Below are positions 47,295 through 57,438 of a stretch of 64,000 bases of DNA, one piece after another. The notes beneath the pieces are model-generated. The model saw only the letters and a program-made list of their open reading frames with translations. It searched no databases and was not told the origin of the DNA. Numbering within the stretch: the stretch's first letter is position 1; each line of letters begins with the position of its first letter. Both the position numbers and the translations under genes were made by a program. Source of the DNA: Nissolia schottii (Eukaryota; Streptophyta; Magnoliopsida; Fabales; Fabaceae); NCBI GenBank assembly GCA_003254905.1, contig QANU01029832.1, forward strand, positions 232,868 through 296,867, given 5' to 3'.

Positions 47295-48031
47295 ACCAAG
47301 TTTCTCAAAGCTTGTGGTACCTTAGTAGGGATGCCTACTAAAATTCGGAAAGCATCTGAGAAAATGAAGGTCTCACCCACTTGTGATAAGGATCCTGAGC
47401 CTCGGCTTCCCAACACATCTATTGAGAAGCTTTAGCTGGATGCTAAACCGTTCAACCCACCAACTCCAGAAAATCTTTGCCAAGAATGGGGAAATATCAT
47501 GAACTCTTCTGAGCACACGTTCTTTGTGTCTTTGAATTGAAATTTATTTATTTTATGCTAATGAATTTGAACAAATGACATTTTAATCCATTTTCGTAGT
47601 ATGTGGATGTTCCATTCTTAACACTTACTCACAATTTTCATTGTCAGTTCTAGACTTTTTTAGTGACATTTCAGAGGTAGGACGTATATATTTAATGGAC
47701 ATTTCATATGTTGTATTGCTTTTTCACTTATGTTATGGATGTACTTTGGTTAGAACTGGTCTATATCTAAAACTTACATAGAATAGAGTGATTGAACTAG
47801 AAGCTGCGTTCATTTTTTTTTTGCAGCTGTATCTCCAATGCATGTGATAATCCAACAGAAACTTGCATTCTCCTTATCAAAATTTCTGCCAGCAAGCAGC
47901 ATCCAAAATTGGGTTTTCTTGCAAGAGTTCATGCAAGCAATGTACACATGGAATAACAGAAATTGCAGCAAGCAAAGATCAACATCAGATGTTCAAATTC
48001 AGCACTATAAATACAGTAAATTCACACACAG
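47295..48031 (+). pseudogene. Decayed two-exon gene relic, family not recognised
   Basis: Exon A (47295-47518) follows CTTTGCAG and ends before GT. It reads TKFLKACGTLVG..., has one TAG after IEKL, then LDAKPFNPPTPENLCQEWG. Exon B (47827-48031) follows a pyrimidine tract and TTGCAG. Joining A to B keeps the phase and reads TCISNACDNPTETC... to VHASNVHME, where a one-base shift breaks it; the shifted frame continues ITEIAASKDQHQMF and meets a GTAATG donor. Splice phase, conserved-looking peptide and single lesions point to a gene that decayed rather late. No other exons could be found. I do not recognise the family. Confidence 0.5.
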
Positions 48032-49600
48032 GTAATGGTGAGTGTAGGACTAAAATGGGCTTTGGGCTTATGAGTCATTGGAACAAGGTTTTTTTTTTTG
48101 TGTGTTTGTCAATGATATTGTTATGCATTTTATTTGTTTTTGGTATAAGGAAAAAGTCTCTCAAAATATTTTATAAATACGAATTGTAATTTTAATTTGG
48201 GTTGTAATTATTTTATTTATTTTAAATTATAGTTTAATTAAATTTTAATTGTAAATTTAATAACATTTTACTTATTTATTTTACTTTATATGTGTAAACA
48301 TAGTTTAATATAATTTTATATTTTTTTGAATGATCTTATGATCCGTGTACAATTTTATATTTTATTTGTTTGCTTAATTTTTTTTTATCTTACTCGATCT
48401 TAACTATCTTTCATGCAAGGATTAAAACATTTGGTGTATTTTAAAATAAAATTGATTGTGTCAATAATATCATTCACACTTTTCTTTTCTTTTTTTCATT
48501 AAGTTTACGTTTGATTAATAATATGTATTATTAGCATGTTAAAAATAAATAAGAAATTCAACTTATAGGAGCCTATCAAGTAAGATGATCATTTTTATTA
48601 GGGTAAAAGGAGTAAATTTTTGTTGTTAAATCGTGAATAGTTTGAATTATAACTATTTAAAGGTTATACAATCATTATAAGAAGTCACATAACTTTATAT
48701 TTTGATATTGATTATTCATGTAAAATATAATTATGAATATTTAATTTATACCTCTCATTCATATAGTTAATCACTTTTTTTACATGACATATTTTTAAAT
48801 TAATATATAATTTAATTTTTTTAACACATTAATCAAAGGTCCTAAATTCAAATCTCGTTCCAATAATTTTTGAAGGATCGAAATACACATATTTGTGTAT
48901 ATATAATTTCTTTTTAAAATTATATAATCACACATCACTTTTCTTACTTGTCATTATTTGACTTTTACTATCATTATCACACACGAGTGAGCTAGGCAAG
49001 CATTTTGTGTGTGGGAAGTATATGAAATAAAGTGGGTGGTTATGTTGAAAAAAAAAGGTAAAGTAATTATATTTTTAAGTAATTTTGTAAGTGGATTAAA
49101 GAGATAGTAGAGAGTGAAAGTGGGTAGATGATAGTGGAGAATGAAATGTACATTAATATCCTTATTAATAATAATTATACATGAATATATAAAAAATAAA
49201 CTATGGATAAATATGGAAAGAGAGATTAAATATCAAAGAAGCAGTTTTTTTTTCTTATTCCTTTTATCTATAAGTACTTATAATTGAACAAAAGCGTAAA
49301 ACTTTTTAAAGAAAATGTATTATATATAATCTTATTAATAAATGGTTAATGACAGTAATTATGTTAAATAGTTTAGTATTATTTTTTAATTTACTAGTAG
49401 CTTTTAAATCTTTAGACATTAATTTGAAATTACAAATGGTATGATTGATTCTACCAATTTTGCAAGCATGATTTACGGTACTTCTTTCTTCTTTTCTATG
49501 GGTAATGATGTATGGTACTTCTTTATTTTAAGGAATTTGGAGCTGAAGATAGTAAGTAGATAAAACAACTCTATGTTAAATGTGTGTTCGAGAGTTGAGT
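48032..49600. other. Intergenic, very AT-rich
   Basis: No gene and no clear repeat ends seen. Confidence 0.5.
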
Positions 49601-49619
49601 TTAGAGAGAAAAGGATAAG

Positions 49620-50215
49620 AAAGAATTAGTGGAGTTTAGTCATGTTTAGGAGTTTTAATTTGAGAATGGAAGGGGTTTGGAGGGTTTTGTAAACCCAAAA
49701 ACCCCTCCAAACCTCTCAATTTTGAGTTCTCCCAATTTGGGAAGTTTATAATGTAATACAATACAGAGTTATAATTTTACTCTTTTTAAATATAGTTTTT
49801 GTTCCAAAAATAATTTTTTTAAAAAAAATTCTTTTAAAAAATAAATATTTTTCAAAAAAATTAATTTTGTTTAAATTTAAAAAAAATTAAAAGAATTTTC
49901 TTTTTCAAAAAAATATTCTTTTTCAAAAATAATTTTTATAAAAAATAATTTTTTATAAAATAAATACTTTTTAAAAGAATATGTTTNTATGTTTTAATTG
50001 AATTATTTTTTTAAAAAACATTTTTTTTAAAAAATTAATTCTTTTTTTAAAAAAAATTCCCTAAAAAGGATTAGTTATTGTGATGGATGGTGAAAATACA
50101 TTACAAACCCTCCATTTTTCTTTCCCTCCCTTATTTTGCCCTTCCAAACAAGAAGAAGAGAAACCCTCCAAACCTCTTCCTTTCTTTCCTCTATTAACTC
50201 CCCAACACAGCCTAA
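49620..50215. repeat. Possible MITE with low-complexity A/T core
   Basis: Outer parts contain GGAGGGTTT/AAACCCTCC-like words in opposite orientation (about 49675-49715 and 50107-50180). The core (49775-50070) alternates runs of T and A that can fold on each other. An N at 49987 shows the assembly had trouble here. Confidence 0.4.
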
Positions 50216-50488
50216 ATGCTTATAAAAAGAAAAAGATCAAAACTAAACTTTTTATATGAAAGTTTTAATATAAAATTATAAGAATCAAAACTAAACATAA
50301 AAAGCACTTAACTAGAGGTCTTGAGTTTGTATCATAAATATTCAACTACATTAAAACCCTAAAAGCCTATAAACCAAAAACAAAAACCTCGATAAAAACT
50401 GCAAAAACTAAAATATTGGTTAAACCTTTTCAAATATTCAATGTCACGCCCATATCTATTAACATCGTGTAATTCTGCACATGACCAA

Positions 50489-50505
50489 AAGGTGGCCTTC
50501 ACGTA
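50489..50505 (+). promoter_or_regulatory. Root-hair element (RHE)-like site upstream of the PRPL1-like gene
   Basis: AAGGTGGCCTTCACGTA matches the RHE consensus WHHDTGNNN(N)KCACGWH except at the third base. It lies about 210 bp before the ATG. RHEs drive root-hair expression in Arabidopsis, and PRPL1 is a root-hair gene there. Function here is inferred. Confidence 0.35.
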
Positions 50506-50611
50506 GACATATATAAAATTATGAAATTTATAGGTAGCAAAAAAGTGGAGGGCACGTTGATCTGCATATTATTAGGTCCCCGACTCCCCTTATTACCAAT
50601 AAGCTATCAGC

Positions 50612-50618
50612 TATATAT
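50612..50618 (+). promoter_or_regulatory. TATA box of the PRPL1-like gene
   Basis: TATATAC within CTATATATAC, about 95 bp before the start codon. Confidence 0.6.
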
Positions 50619-50712
50619 ACATACATATATCAATCTATCAAATGCATCAATTTGGTTTAGTTCTTGTCTTTGAACCCTTTCTAGTCTTCTTTTTTTCTCA
50701 CCCCTCCAGAAA

Positions 50713-51237
50713 ATGGCTACCAAACACTTCATTGTCTTTTCTCTCCTCCTCATCCTAGTGACATTCCCTCACACAGAAGCCAGTGATGATGTTCCCAAAA
50801 CAATAGAGAAGAAAATAGAGGTGGTGGTGGAAGCCACAGTGTACTGCCAGAGCTGTGACCACTATGGAACCTGGTCTCTGATTGGAGCCAAGCCAATCCC
50901 TTCAGCAAAAGTGAGTGTTACCTGCAAGAACCACAAGGGTCATGTTAGCTACTACAAGGTCTTTGAAACTGATAAGAGTGGTTACCTATATGCACCACTT
51001 GAAGGGTTCGAGATGGGGCATTATATACTTGATCACCCCTTACACTCTTGCTTTGTGAAGCCTGTTTATTCTCCTATGGAGAATTGCAGCCTTCTCTCCA
51101 ATGTGAATTATGGCCTAAACGGGGCTCTGCTTCGTTACGAGAATAAGAGATTGCACGGAAGCAGATATGAGGCTGTCATCTATGCTGCTGGCCCCTTGGC
51201 TTTCCGCCCCTCGGATTGCTCACAGACTCGCTACTAA
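50713..51237 (+). CDS. Pollen Ole e 1-domain secreted protein, PRPL1/MOP10-like
   Basis: A small cell-wall protein of 174 aa in a single exon. Residues 1-23 are a signal peptide (LLLILVTFPHTEA|SDD). The rest is an Ole e 1/PAC-type domain: VVVEATVYCQSCDHYGTWS, IPSAKVSVTC, then the Cys-containing end. Six cysteines remain (45, 48, 71, 113, 125, 169), able to form three disulphides. There is no Pro-rich or AGP-type stretch, so it is the domain alone. In Arabidopsis the MOP10/PRPL1 gene lies beside the MAD3/BUB1-like gene, as here (about 300 bp apart, convergent). PRPL1 affects root-hair elongation; whether this copy does so is inferred. Confidence 0.9.
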   Translation: MATKHFIVFSLLLILVTFPHTEASDDVPKTIEKKIEVVVEATVYCQSCDHYGTWSLIGAKPIPSAKVSVTCKNHKGHVSYYKVFETDKSGYLYAPLEGFEMGHYILDHPLHSCFVKPVYSPMENCSLLSNVNYGLNGALLRYENKRLHGSRYEAVIYAAGPLAFRPSDCSQTRY

Positions 51238-51538
51238 TGTATTAAATAGTTAACCTTGACCAAGCATTGAGATTCACTTGATCATGAATTTTTTTGTTGT
51301 TGTTGTTGTTGCCTTTGTCTGTAATTTGCGTCTACTATTCAATCTGAATTGAAATGGTTCTATGTTTGGTACTTTCCTATATGATAAATTGAATTGCAAT
51401 GTTACAGCAGGCATATCTTTTCAAGTTCTATACGAGCAGAGAAAGTGAAAATTTGGTTAAAACTCACATGACACCTCACAAGAATGAAATACAATTCTGC
51501 TTACAAATTAGAATAATTATTCAGCAATCACCTTGCTC

Positions 51539-54500
51539 TTAAAAATCCATTGGCATATTAAACATCTTGTTTATGTCGCCCATGGCTTCCCTTGTGAGGA
51601 GAGTTGGCTCAAATAATTCAGATTCCTTTGGCTTTCTTGGCATCTTTGGTGGTGGCGGACGTTGTGGCTGCTCCAGGTCATCATCAGCAAGGATTGAAAA
51701 CCCACCAAGTTCCTTTCCACTGTTGATGGGTGCTTTCTCTTGCTTCGTCAATCTTTTCTTCCTAACAAAATCCATTGGCTTCCCAAACATGTTGTTTATG
51801 TCGTTCATAGCTTCCTTCATGTTGATTGTGGGGTCTACTAAACCGTGGTGGCAAACATTCTCCACCTCTGGCTCGTCCAAAATTGTGGAGCCAACAAATC
51901 TGCAAACGACTGTATCCTCTCTGAACCTTGAATTATGGGAACTTTCTCCATCCATTTCACTAGATTTTTTAGAAGGAAGATCCTTGGGATGGGGGGAAAC
52001 AAAGGCATTTAGTTGTGAAGCTGATGAAGTAGAATCTTCATGCAAATTCACATTTGCTTCACTGTTCTCGGAACATCCTTCATCATCAATATATATCTGG
52101 AGTGGTTCTTGGTGAGGTTGGCTAGCTTCAGTTCTCTTCTGCAGAGATAAGGAACTGGATGGTTTGATTCCATTATCCAAGTTTACATCAACAAAAACTT
52201 CAAACCCATTCTCTGTACTACGATCTCCCTTTGGATGATTTCTACGTGATTTCCTGGGTAATGGGACAGTCTCTAATGGTGCCCGGAACATGCTGTTAAT
52301 GGCATTCATGGCCTCTTTCATATTTATTGTAGGATCCACCAATCCATGATGGCATGCATCTTCTGCTTCAGACTTTCCAACAATGGCAGTGTCAACAAAC
52401 TTAACTACAACTGTATCATCAACACCAAACCTCTTGCACTCATCCTTTTTAGTCTGTACTTTTCTGTTGTTAGCGACATCCTTAGTTATAGAACTGCATG
52501 CCCCATTGCTTCCGTCAGTGTTATTTTCAATAGGAAGGATGCTCTTTGTGGACAGAGGCTTCCTCGCACCTCTCACTTCCTGCTGCTGAAGGAGATTCAT
52601 CTAAAATTAGTTAACTGAATATCACTGACAAACAACATAGAAATAGCCTAAACAACACATGTAAACAAATAGAGGCAAACCTAGTCACTACCTGGGTTCT
52701 CTTGTTACTCCTTCGTTTCATGCGCTGAAGGAATTGATCATATGATTTCTGCAGTTCATCCATAGGCTCTGCAAAGCTGGCCAACCAATGGAGGCAAAGT
52801 AAGCATCATCACTACTGATAATTTTGTGCAGAAGAGACATATCATTCATAGCAATCATATCAAATTACTAAGTGTGTATTCGATTAGCTTATTCAAGTTT
52901 AAAATAGAAATGGATCCTCTAAGTTGTATTTGTCAATTGTTGTCAAGCGTGATCTCTTACCATCAATTTTTTTGTTGCTCATGTCATGTGTGGATCCCAC
53001 CATCTCAATTAATGGTGACATACCACAATTCACAACAATTGAAAACAAATAAAATTGAGAGGATTCATTCCCTACTCCTAATAGTTATTTGCCGTGCCAG
53101 TATACAAACCGAAATTATGAGAAAGCAAAGTTTATTGGAAATAATGCTAACCAGCCTAATCTAATGGCAATTTCATGTGATTAATCCGTAACCATTACCT
53201 GGCTAATTATCACACCATCCACGTCTAGTTATCTATTTATAATATATAAATCTTGATACCATACTCTACAAGGCTATCACATTAGCTTATTATAATAGGT
53301 GACAACTTCTCCCACACTCCCCATATTCCATTCCCTCTTAGTGTAACTCCTCTCTCACAATAAACTATTTCCCATTCCCTCTTAGAGTAACTCCTCCCTC
53401 ACAATAAAATCAAATTCACACCACAACTCTTCCTTTTCCAGTATCAATAAAATAAAAAGGCAAACTCTCGCTCTTCCAAGCTCAAAAAGCTACACCTTAC
53501 TAAAACCTCAACCTATCATTTTTCAAAACCCAAACCTAATTGCCATCACTCTCAACCTCTGGTCACCACAAGCTATATAACTTTGTTTCTTATCTTGCAG
53601 CAAGCTTGACATCAAATCACCTACCTTTTCACGAAGCCAAATGTTGTGAGGCTCAAGGGCACCTATGAGGAGGATGAGAACGTCTACCTCGCCCCTTCTA
53701 ATGACATCTTTTTTTTTCTCTTGCTCATATGTTAATAGAATAAACTCAGTTGCAACATGTAACAAAAAGTAGTCCACAAAATAGCCAGATTGAAGCGGTG
53801 TGTAAAAATGCTTGCAAAAAGAAAGGAGGCACAAAGATTATGCAACTTCAGAAGATGCTTATAGATTTGGTAATATTCCAATAATGGATTGCAATATTCT
53901 CAATTTTATCAGCAATTTATATACTTTGTGCTTGGGTTTGATATTTATAGTATTCAATTATAGAACCATAGCTCTATGAGAAGCCAGATTGAGAAGGAAA
54001 CAATTGCTTAGTTTAAAGAGTATTACCACCACAAGTTTTTAATCAAAAGTAAACTAACAATTTCTAGCATATCGATTTTCAGCATCACAAAAAGTTGATC
54101 ATCGTAACATCCATTATTTAATTTACATATTAATCTAAATAATATCACATATTTGTTTCTTAACAAAAAAAATATATTTCAATAATTTAATTTTTCCGCG
54201 CTTTGCATGGGTGTAGATCTAGTTTACTCAATAAAACCAAAGCAATATGATGATTACAGCAGAGAACTTACTTCTTCACTCCCAGATGGTACATCTTCTC
54301 AGCCTCATCATACCTCTTGCTCTTCTCATAGTAAAGAGCATATGCTTGGTAGAATTGACAACGCTTTGTCCCAATATGATTAGACTCCATTGTCCTCAAA
54401 AGTTCTCTCGGATCATCCACAAAATCCATCTAAGAACCAAAAGGGGAACACTAAAATCCCTATACATTACTCCCTAATTTTCCAACCAAATTTCTTCATT

Positions 54501-54816
54501 TAAAAAGAAAATTATATATAACAATTTGTGCACCACATTTCCTAAATCCAACACAAACACCTAAAAAAAGATTACAAAATTAAAAAGGGGGAAATGGAAA
54601 AGGGTGTTTGTTTGGGTTACCAAGTGAAGCCAAATGCGAAGGTAGCGCATGTCGTTTCTGTAACGTCGATCGAGCTGGAAGGTGCTGGCGCATCTCTGCA
54701 AGAGCACGGGTAGGTTTTCCTTGAGGGTTTCGGGGGTAAAAGTGTCTTTCACCTTTCGGATCCCTCTGCAATGTTGCAAGTGAGTGGAGTAGAAGAAAAT
54801 AAAAAAAATCTGAACT

Positions 54817-54858
<42 letters not shown>

Positions 54859-54954
54859 TTTGGGGGAATACCGGAGCCAAGGGAGAAGAGGGTCTTTTCC
54901 AGTGTAGTTGTTGATGTCTGACATTAACGAAGGTAACAGTTCATCGTTCGCCAT
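51539..54954 (-). CDS. MAD3/BUBR1-type spindle checkpoint protein (BMF3-like)
   Basis: A probable mitotic checkpoint protein that binds CDC20 and restrains the APC/C. Five exons on the minus strand: 54872-54954, 54621-54765, 54272-54429, 52692-52776, 51539-52600, joining in frame to 510 aa. Residues 20-150 are the Mad3/BUB1 TPR domain (DRRYRNDMRYLRIWL, FYQAYALYYEKSKRYDEAEKMY). A KEN triplet lies at 43-45. The long last exon is disordered and holds two copies of a 47-aa unit with CHHGLVDPTINMKEAMN (end at 253 and 420), a third shorter copy at the C-terminus, and three CDC20-binding ABBA-like motifs (FEVFVD 290, LQIYID 324, FSILAD 458). No kinase domain is present. The paralogue class (BMF2 or BMF3) is by recall and needs a tree. 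Confidence 0.9.
53232..54222 (+). mobile_element. Helitron-like element in intron 3 of the checkpoint gene
   Basis: The left end TCTATTTATAATATATAAATC has the TC start and AT-rich look of plant Helitrons and is preceded by A. The right end has a GC-rich imperfect hairpin (CCGCGCTTTGCATGGG), then CTAG, followed by T. Insertion between A and T without target duplication is the Helitron rule. Inside is a 44-bp tandem duplication (53329-53408) and a minus-strand frame (53523-53834) of 103 aa with no recognised domain. No Rep/helicase, so non-autonomous. Confidence 0.6.
53329..53408. repeat. Two copies of a 36-bp unit, period 44
   Basis: Copies at 53329-53364 and 53373-53408 start CATTCCCTCTTAG and end CACAATAAA, with two base differences. 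Confidence 0.8.
54821..54856. repeat. (GA)n microsatellite in intron 1 of the checkpoint gene
   Basis: Eighteen uninterrupted AG units, likely variable between individuals. Confidence 0.95.
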
Positions 54955-55125
54955 TTAGGAGTTGAACCGGCGGCGGCGACAGCAGCAGCCGTGGAAGGTG
55001 GCCGTTGCGGGGGTGATGCTCTCTCACTCGATGGAACTGATTTGAATTTGAGTCTGAGCGGCTACGTGAATGCGATCACTTTAGAACTATAATTGATGTA
55101 TTTTTTTTTTTTGGGTTAAACTGAT

Positions 55126-55137
55126 TGGGCTGGCCCA
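55126..55137. promoter_or_regulatory. Site II-like pair upstream of the checkpoint gene
   Basis: TGGGCTGGCCCA carries TGGGCT and, in reverse, TGGGCC, about 175 bp before the minus-strand start codon. Such TCP-bound elements are typical of proliferation-related plant promoters; use here is inferred. Confidence 0.45.
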
Positions 55138-55439
55138 GTCTCAGCTCGAAAGTTATCAGGCCGAGTTAGCAGGCCCGGTCAATTGGACTAGACTGAAACG
55201 AAATTGCTTAAAAATAAAATGTTATACTTGTCAAAATAAAACCAAAGAAACCTCAACTTAGTCCCTCACAAAAAGTCCTTGATGGTCTACATATTGGTCT
55301 TTAACAAAAATAAATTTGTCTCGAGGTCCATGACAATGCTGAAAATTAGACATATTTTACAAAGCAACCTCTAAAATTTCATTTTTAATAACTTTAGAAA
55401 GCTCGAAAATAAAAAATAAAAAACATCATTTTTATCTTT

Positions 55440-56000
55440 TGCGATTCTTAAGGTTAATGGTGTGGAGAGGTGTTAAAAGTAGGCCTTTTTGTGTGGATTG
55501 GGGATGGGCGTCACACGAATATTTGGATAGCTCGATGGATTCCAGTGAAGGTATGTATGACACCTGATGTTATTGAGTAGTTTACTATTAATTTTCAGAC
55601 TGTGGACCAGCTATTCATCCCTGGAAATTGGTAGTATCCCTTTTAGTTCAACAGATTTGGTTGATTTTTATTAATGGTTTCCAAATTCGAGAGGTCTGTT
55701 CTCAGTTAAATCAATCTCAGAGGAAGCCTAAACTACTAATATTGAGCAAAAAATTGAGGCGGAGGCTACGGGGTTATGACAGATTTCAACTCTTCAAAAA
55801 TTCTTCTTAGGTTTGGAAAGCTATTTGGGAACTAGACATTCAACCAAAGAGAAAAGGTTTTATGTGGAAAGTGTGCAAAGATATCCTATCTACCAAGTTA
55901 AGGCTACAATCGAAACGTGTGGGGATAGATGAAGGTTATTACTTGTGTTCGGCGGAGACTGAATCGTGCAACCGCCTTATCTTCAAATGTCAATTTTTCA
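55440..56000 (+). pseudogene. LINE 3' fragment (zf-RVT region)
   Basis: Frames read in turn WG-like GDGRHTNIWIARW and RKGFMWKVCKDILSTKLRL..., ending ETESCNRLIFKC, the zinc-binding domain that follows RT in plant L1-type LINEs. Stops interrupt it. Nothing of RT itself is left. Confidence 0.7.
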
Positions 56001-56690
56001 AGGATGCTCTCTCAACTCTAGGTACAGCTCTTCTTTCGAGATTGACCCACAATACATCATTGTTGGAAGGGGTGACTGGGCTTCTCCGACCACTATCAAC
56101 GAAGGAAAAGGAAAAAGTTGCAACGGTGGCAGAGTATACGGCAAAATTTGAAAGGTTGTGCCGATATTCCAGAACATACAAGCTTCACCCAGATGAAGAA
56201 TGGAAATGTGGAAAGTATCAGTGAGGGTTAAAGCCGGAATTGCAAGTGTTCATTAACATGCTAGGCGTTCGGGATTATGCCACGCTCGTAAATAAGTGTT
56301 TGGCCTAGGAGGAGGCCGCAAGGAACTTGGCGGAGGTGCTAAAAGAGCAGAACAAGAGGAAGATGGCTGAGCATGGAAGTGTCTCGCATGACCAAAGGAG
56401 AAGGAGATCTTTCCAAGCTCAATACCAACCACATCAATAACAGAGGCCGATGCAGCCCCAGGATTAGTTTCAACAAAGGCAACCAACACCAGGGCCACAA
56501 TAAGAGGAAAGTACCCAAGGGCAAGATGCTCGTGGAGGAGAAGAACAAAGACAACGTTGCCAAAAGTGTGGCAGACCGCACAGTGGAGTTTGTTTAGCTA
56601 GAAGAAATGTCTACTACCGATGCGAAAAACAAAGTCATTTCTCCAAAACCTGCACAGTGACTCTACCCACGACCTAGTGGCAAGGATAAG
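56001..56690 (+). pseudogene. Ty3/gypsy gag fragment
   Basis: After the LINE part the frames switch to a gag of the Retrotrans_gag type: VAEYTAKFERLCRYS, GLKPELQVFI, then an Arg/Gln-rich stretch and two zinc-knuckle-like motifs (CQKCGRPHSGVC near 56570 and a second, CEKQSHFSKTC, near 56620 with its first Cys altered). TGA at 56222-56224 and other stops break it. No LTR or pol nearby. Confidence 0.75.
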
Positions 56691-57438
56691 TCTTTACAAT
56701 GTTGGTCGGAGGAGAACAGGATGGGAACAATCTCGCTTAGGGAACTAAATGGTGCTCATGTATCCTCAAAAATGTTCTCGGATATACGAGTTTGAATGGA
56801 ATTGATGAGAATTTGTCTAAGAAAGTTATGTCTTGCGGTTGTCTATGAGAGAGTTCGATTTTCAAGAGCAAATCTAGTAAGCTTAAGTTTTGTAAACTTT
56901 AAAGGACTTCGAGTAAGGATCTAAGGAAAAGAGATTTGAGAGTTCATGCAAGCGTCTGCATTTATAATTAGTAAGTACGAGACCTACAGAAATAAGTTTA
57001 GAAGGTGCTTGAAGAGACAAGAGACTTAGGTAACCGATAAGCGTAAGGTGTGTCTAGCACATTGGGAGTAAAAGCTTGAGAGGCTAGGTTTTAAAATTGT
57101 AAGTGGAAATATAAGGCTTAGTGAGCAAGTGTGAAAAGTAAGAGAGTGAAAAGAAGAGTGCATGAGAGAGTATGAAGTCGGGTTAAGAGTGGAAGTGAAA
57201 TACATAAGTTTTTAAACGATTTAAAACTTTGAACACTGATTTGACTGATTTTGTCAACAATAAAGACCAATTTGCAAGTTTACTTTAAAAAAAAGTGAAA
57301 CTAAACAAAATAACAAAAAACGAAAAAAAAAAAAAACAAAAACCTTCGCGTTACCTTCTTCGGCGTTGCTTGTACTCGCACAAACAGGAATCACACACAC
57401 TCTTCAACCCAACCTAAGAAGCAAACTGCCCCCGATCA
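56691..57438. other. Promoter side of the SAM50 gene
   Basis: No gene. Purine-rich DNA at 56900-57200 looks like more retroelement relic but could not be placed. An A-rich tract (57280-57345) precedes the likely 5' leader. Confidence 0.45.

Noticed and set aside
51567-52115. 182-codon plus-strand frame over the checkpoint gene last exon
   Set aside because: Antisense to a well supported exon, no domain, no promoter.
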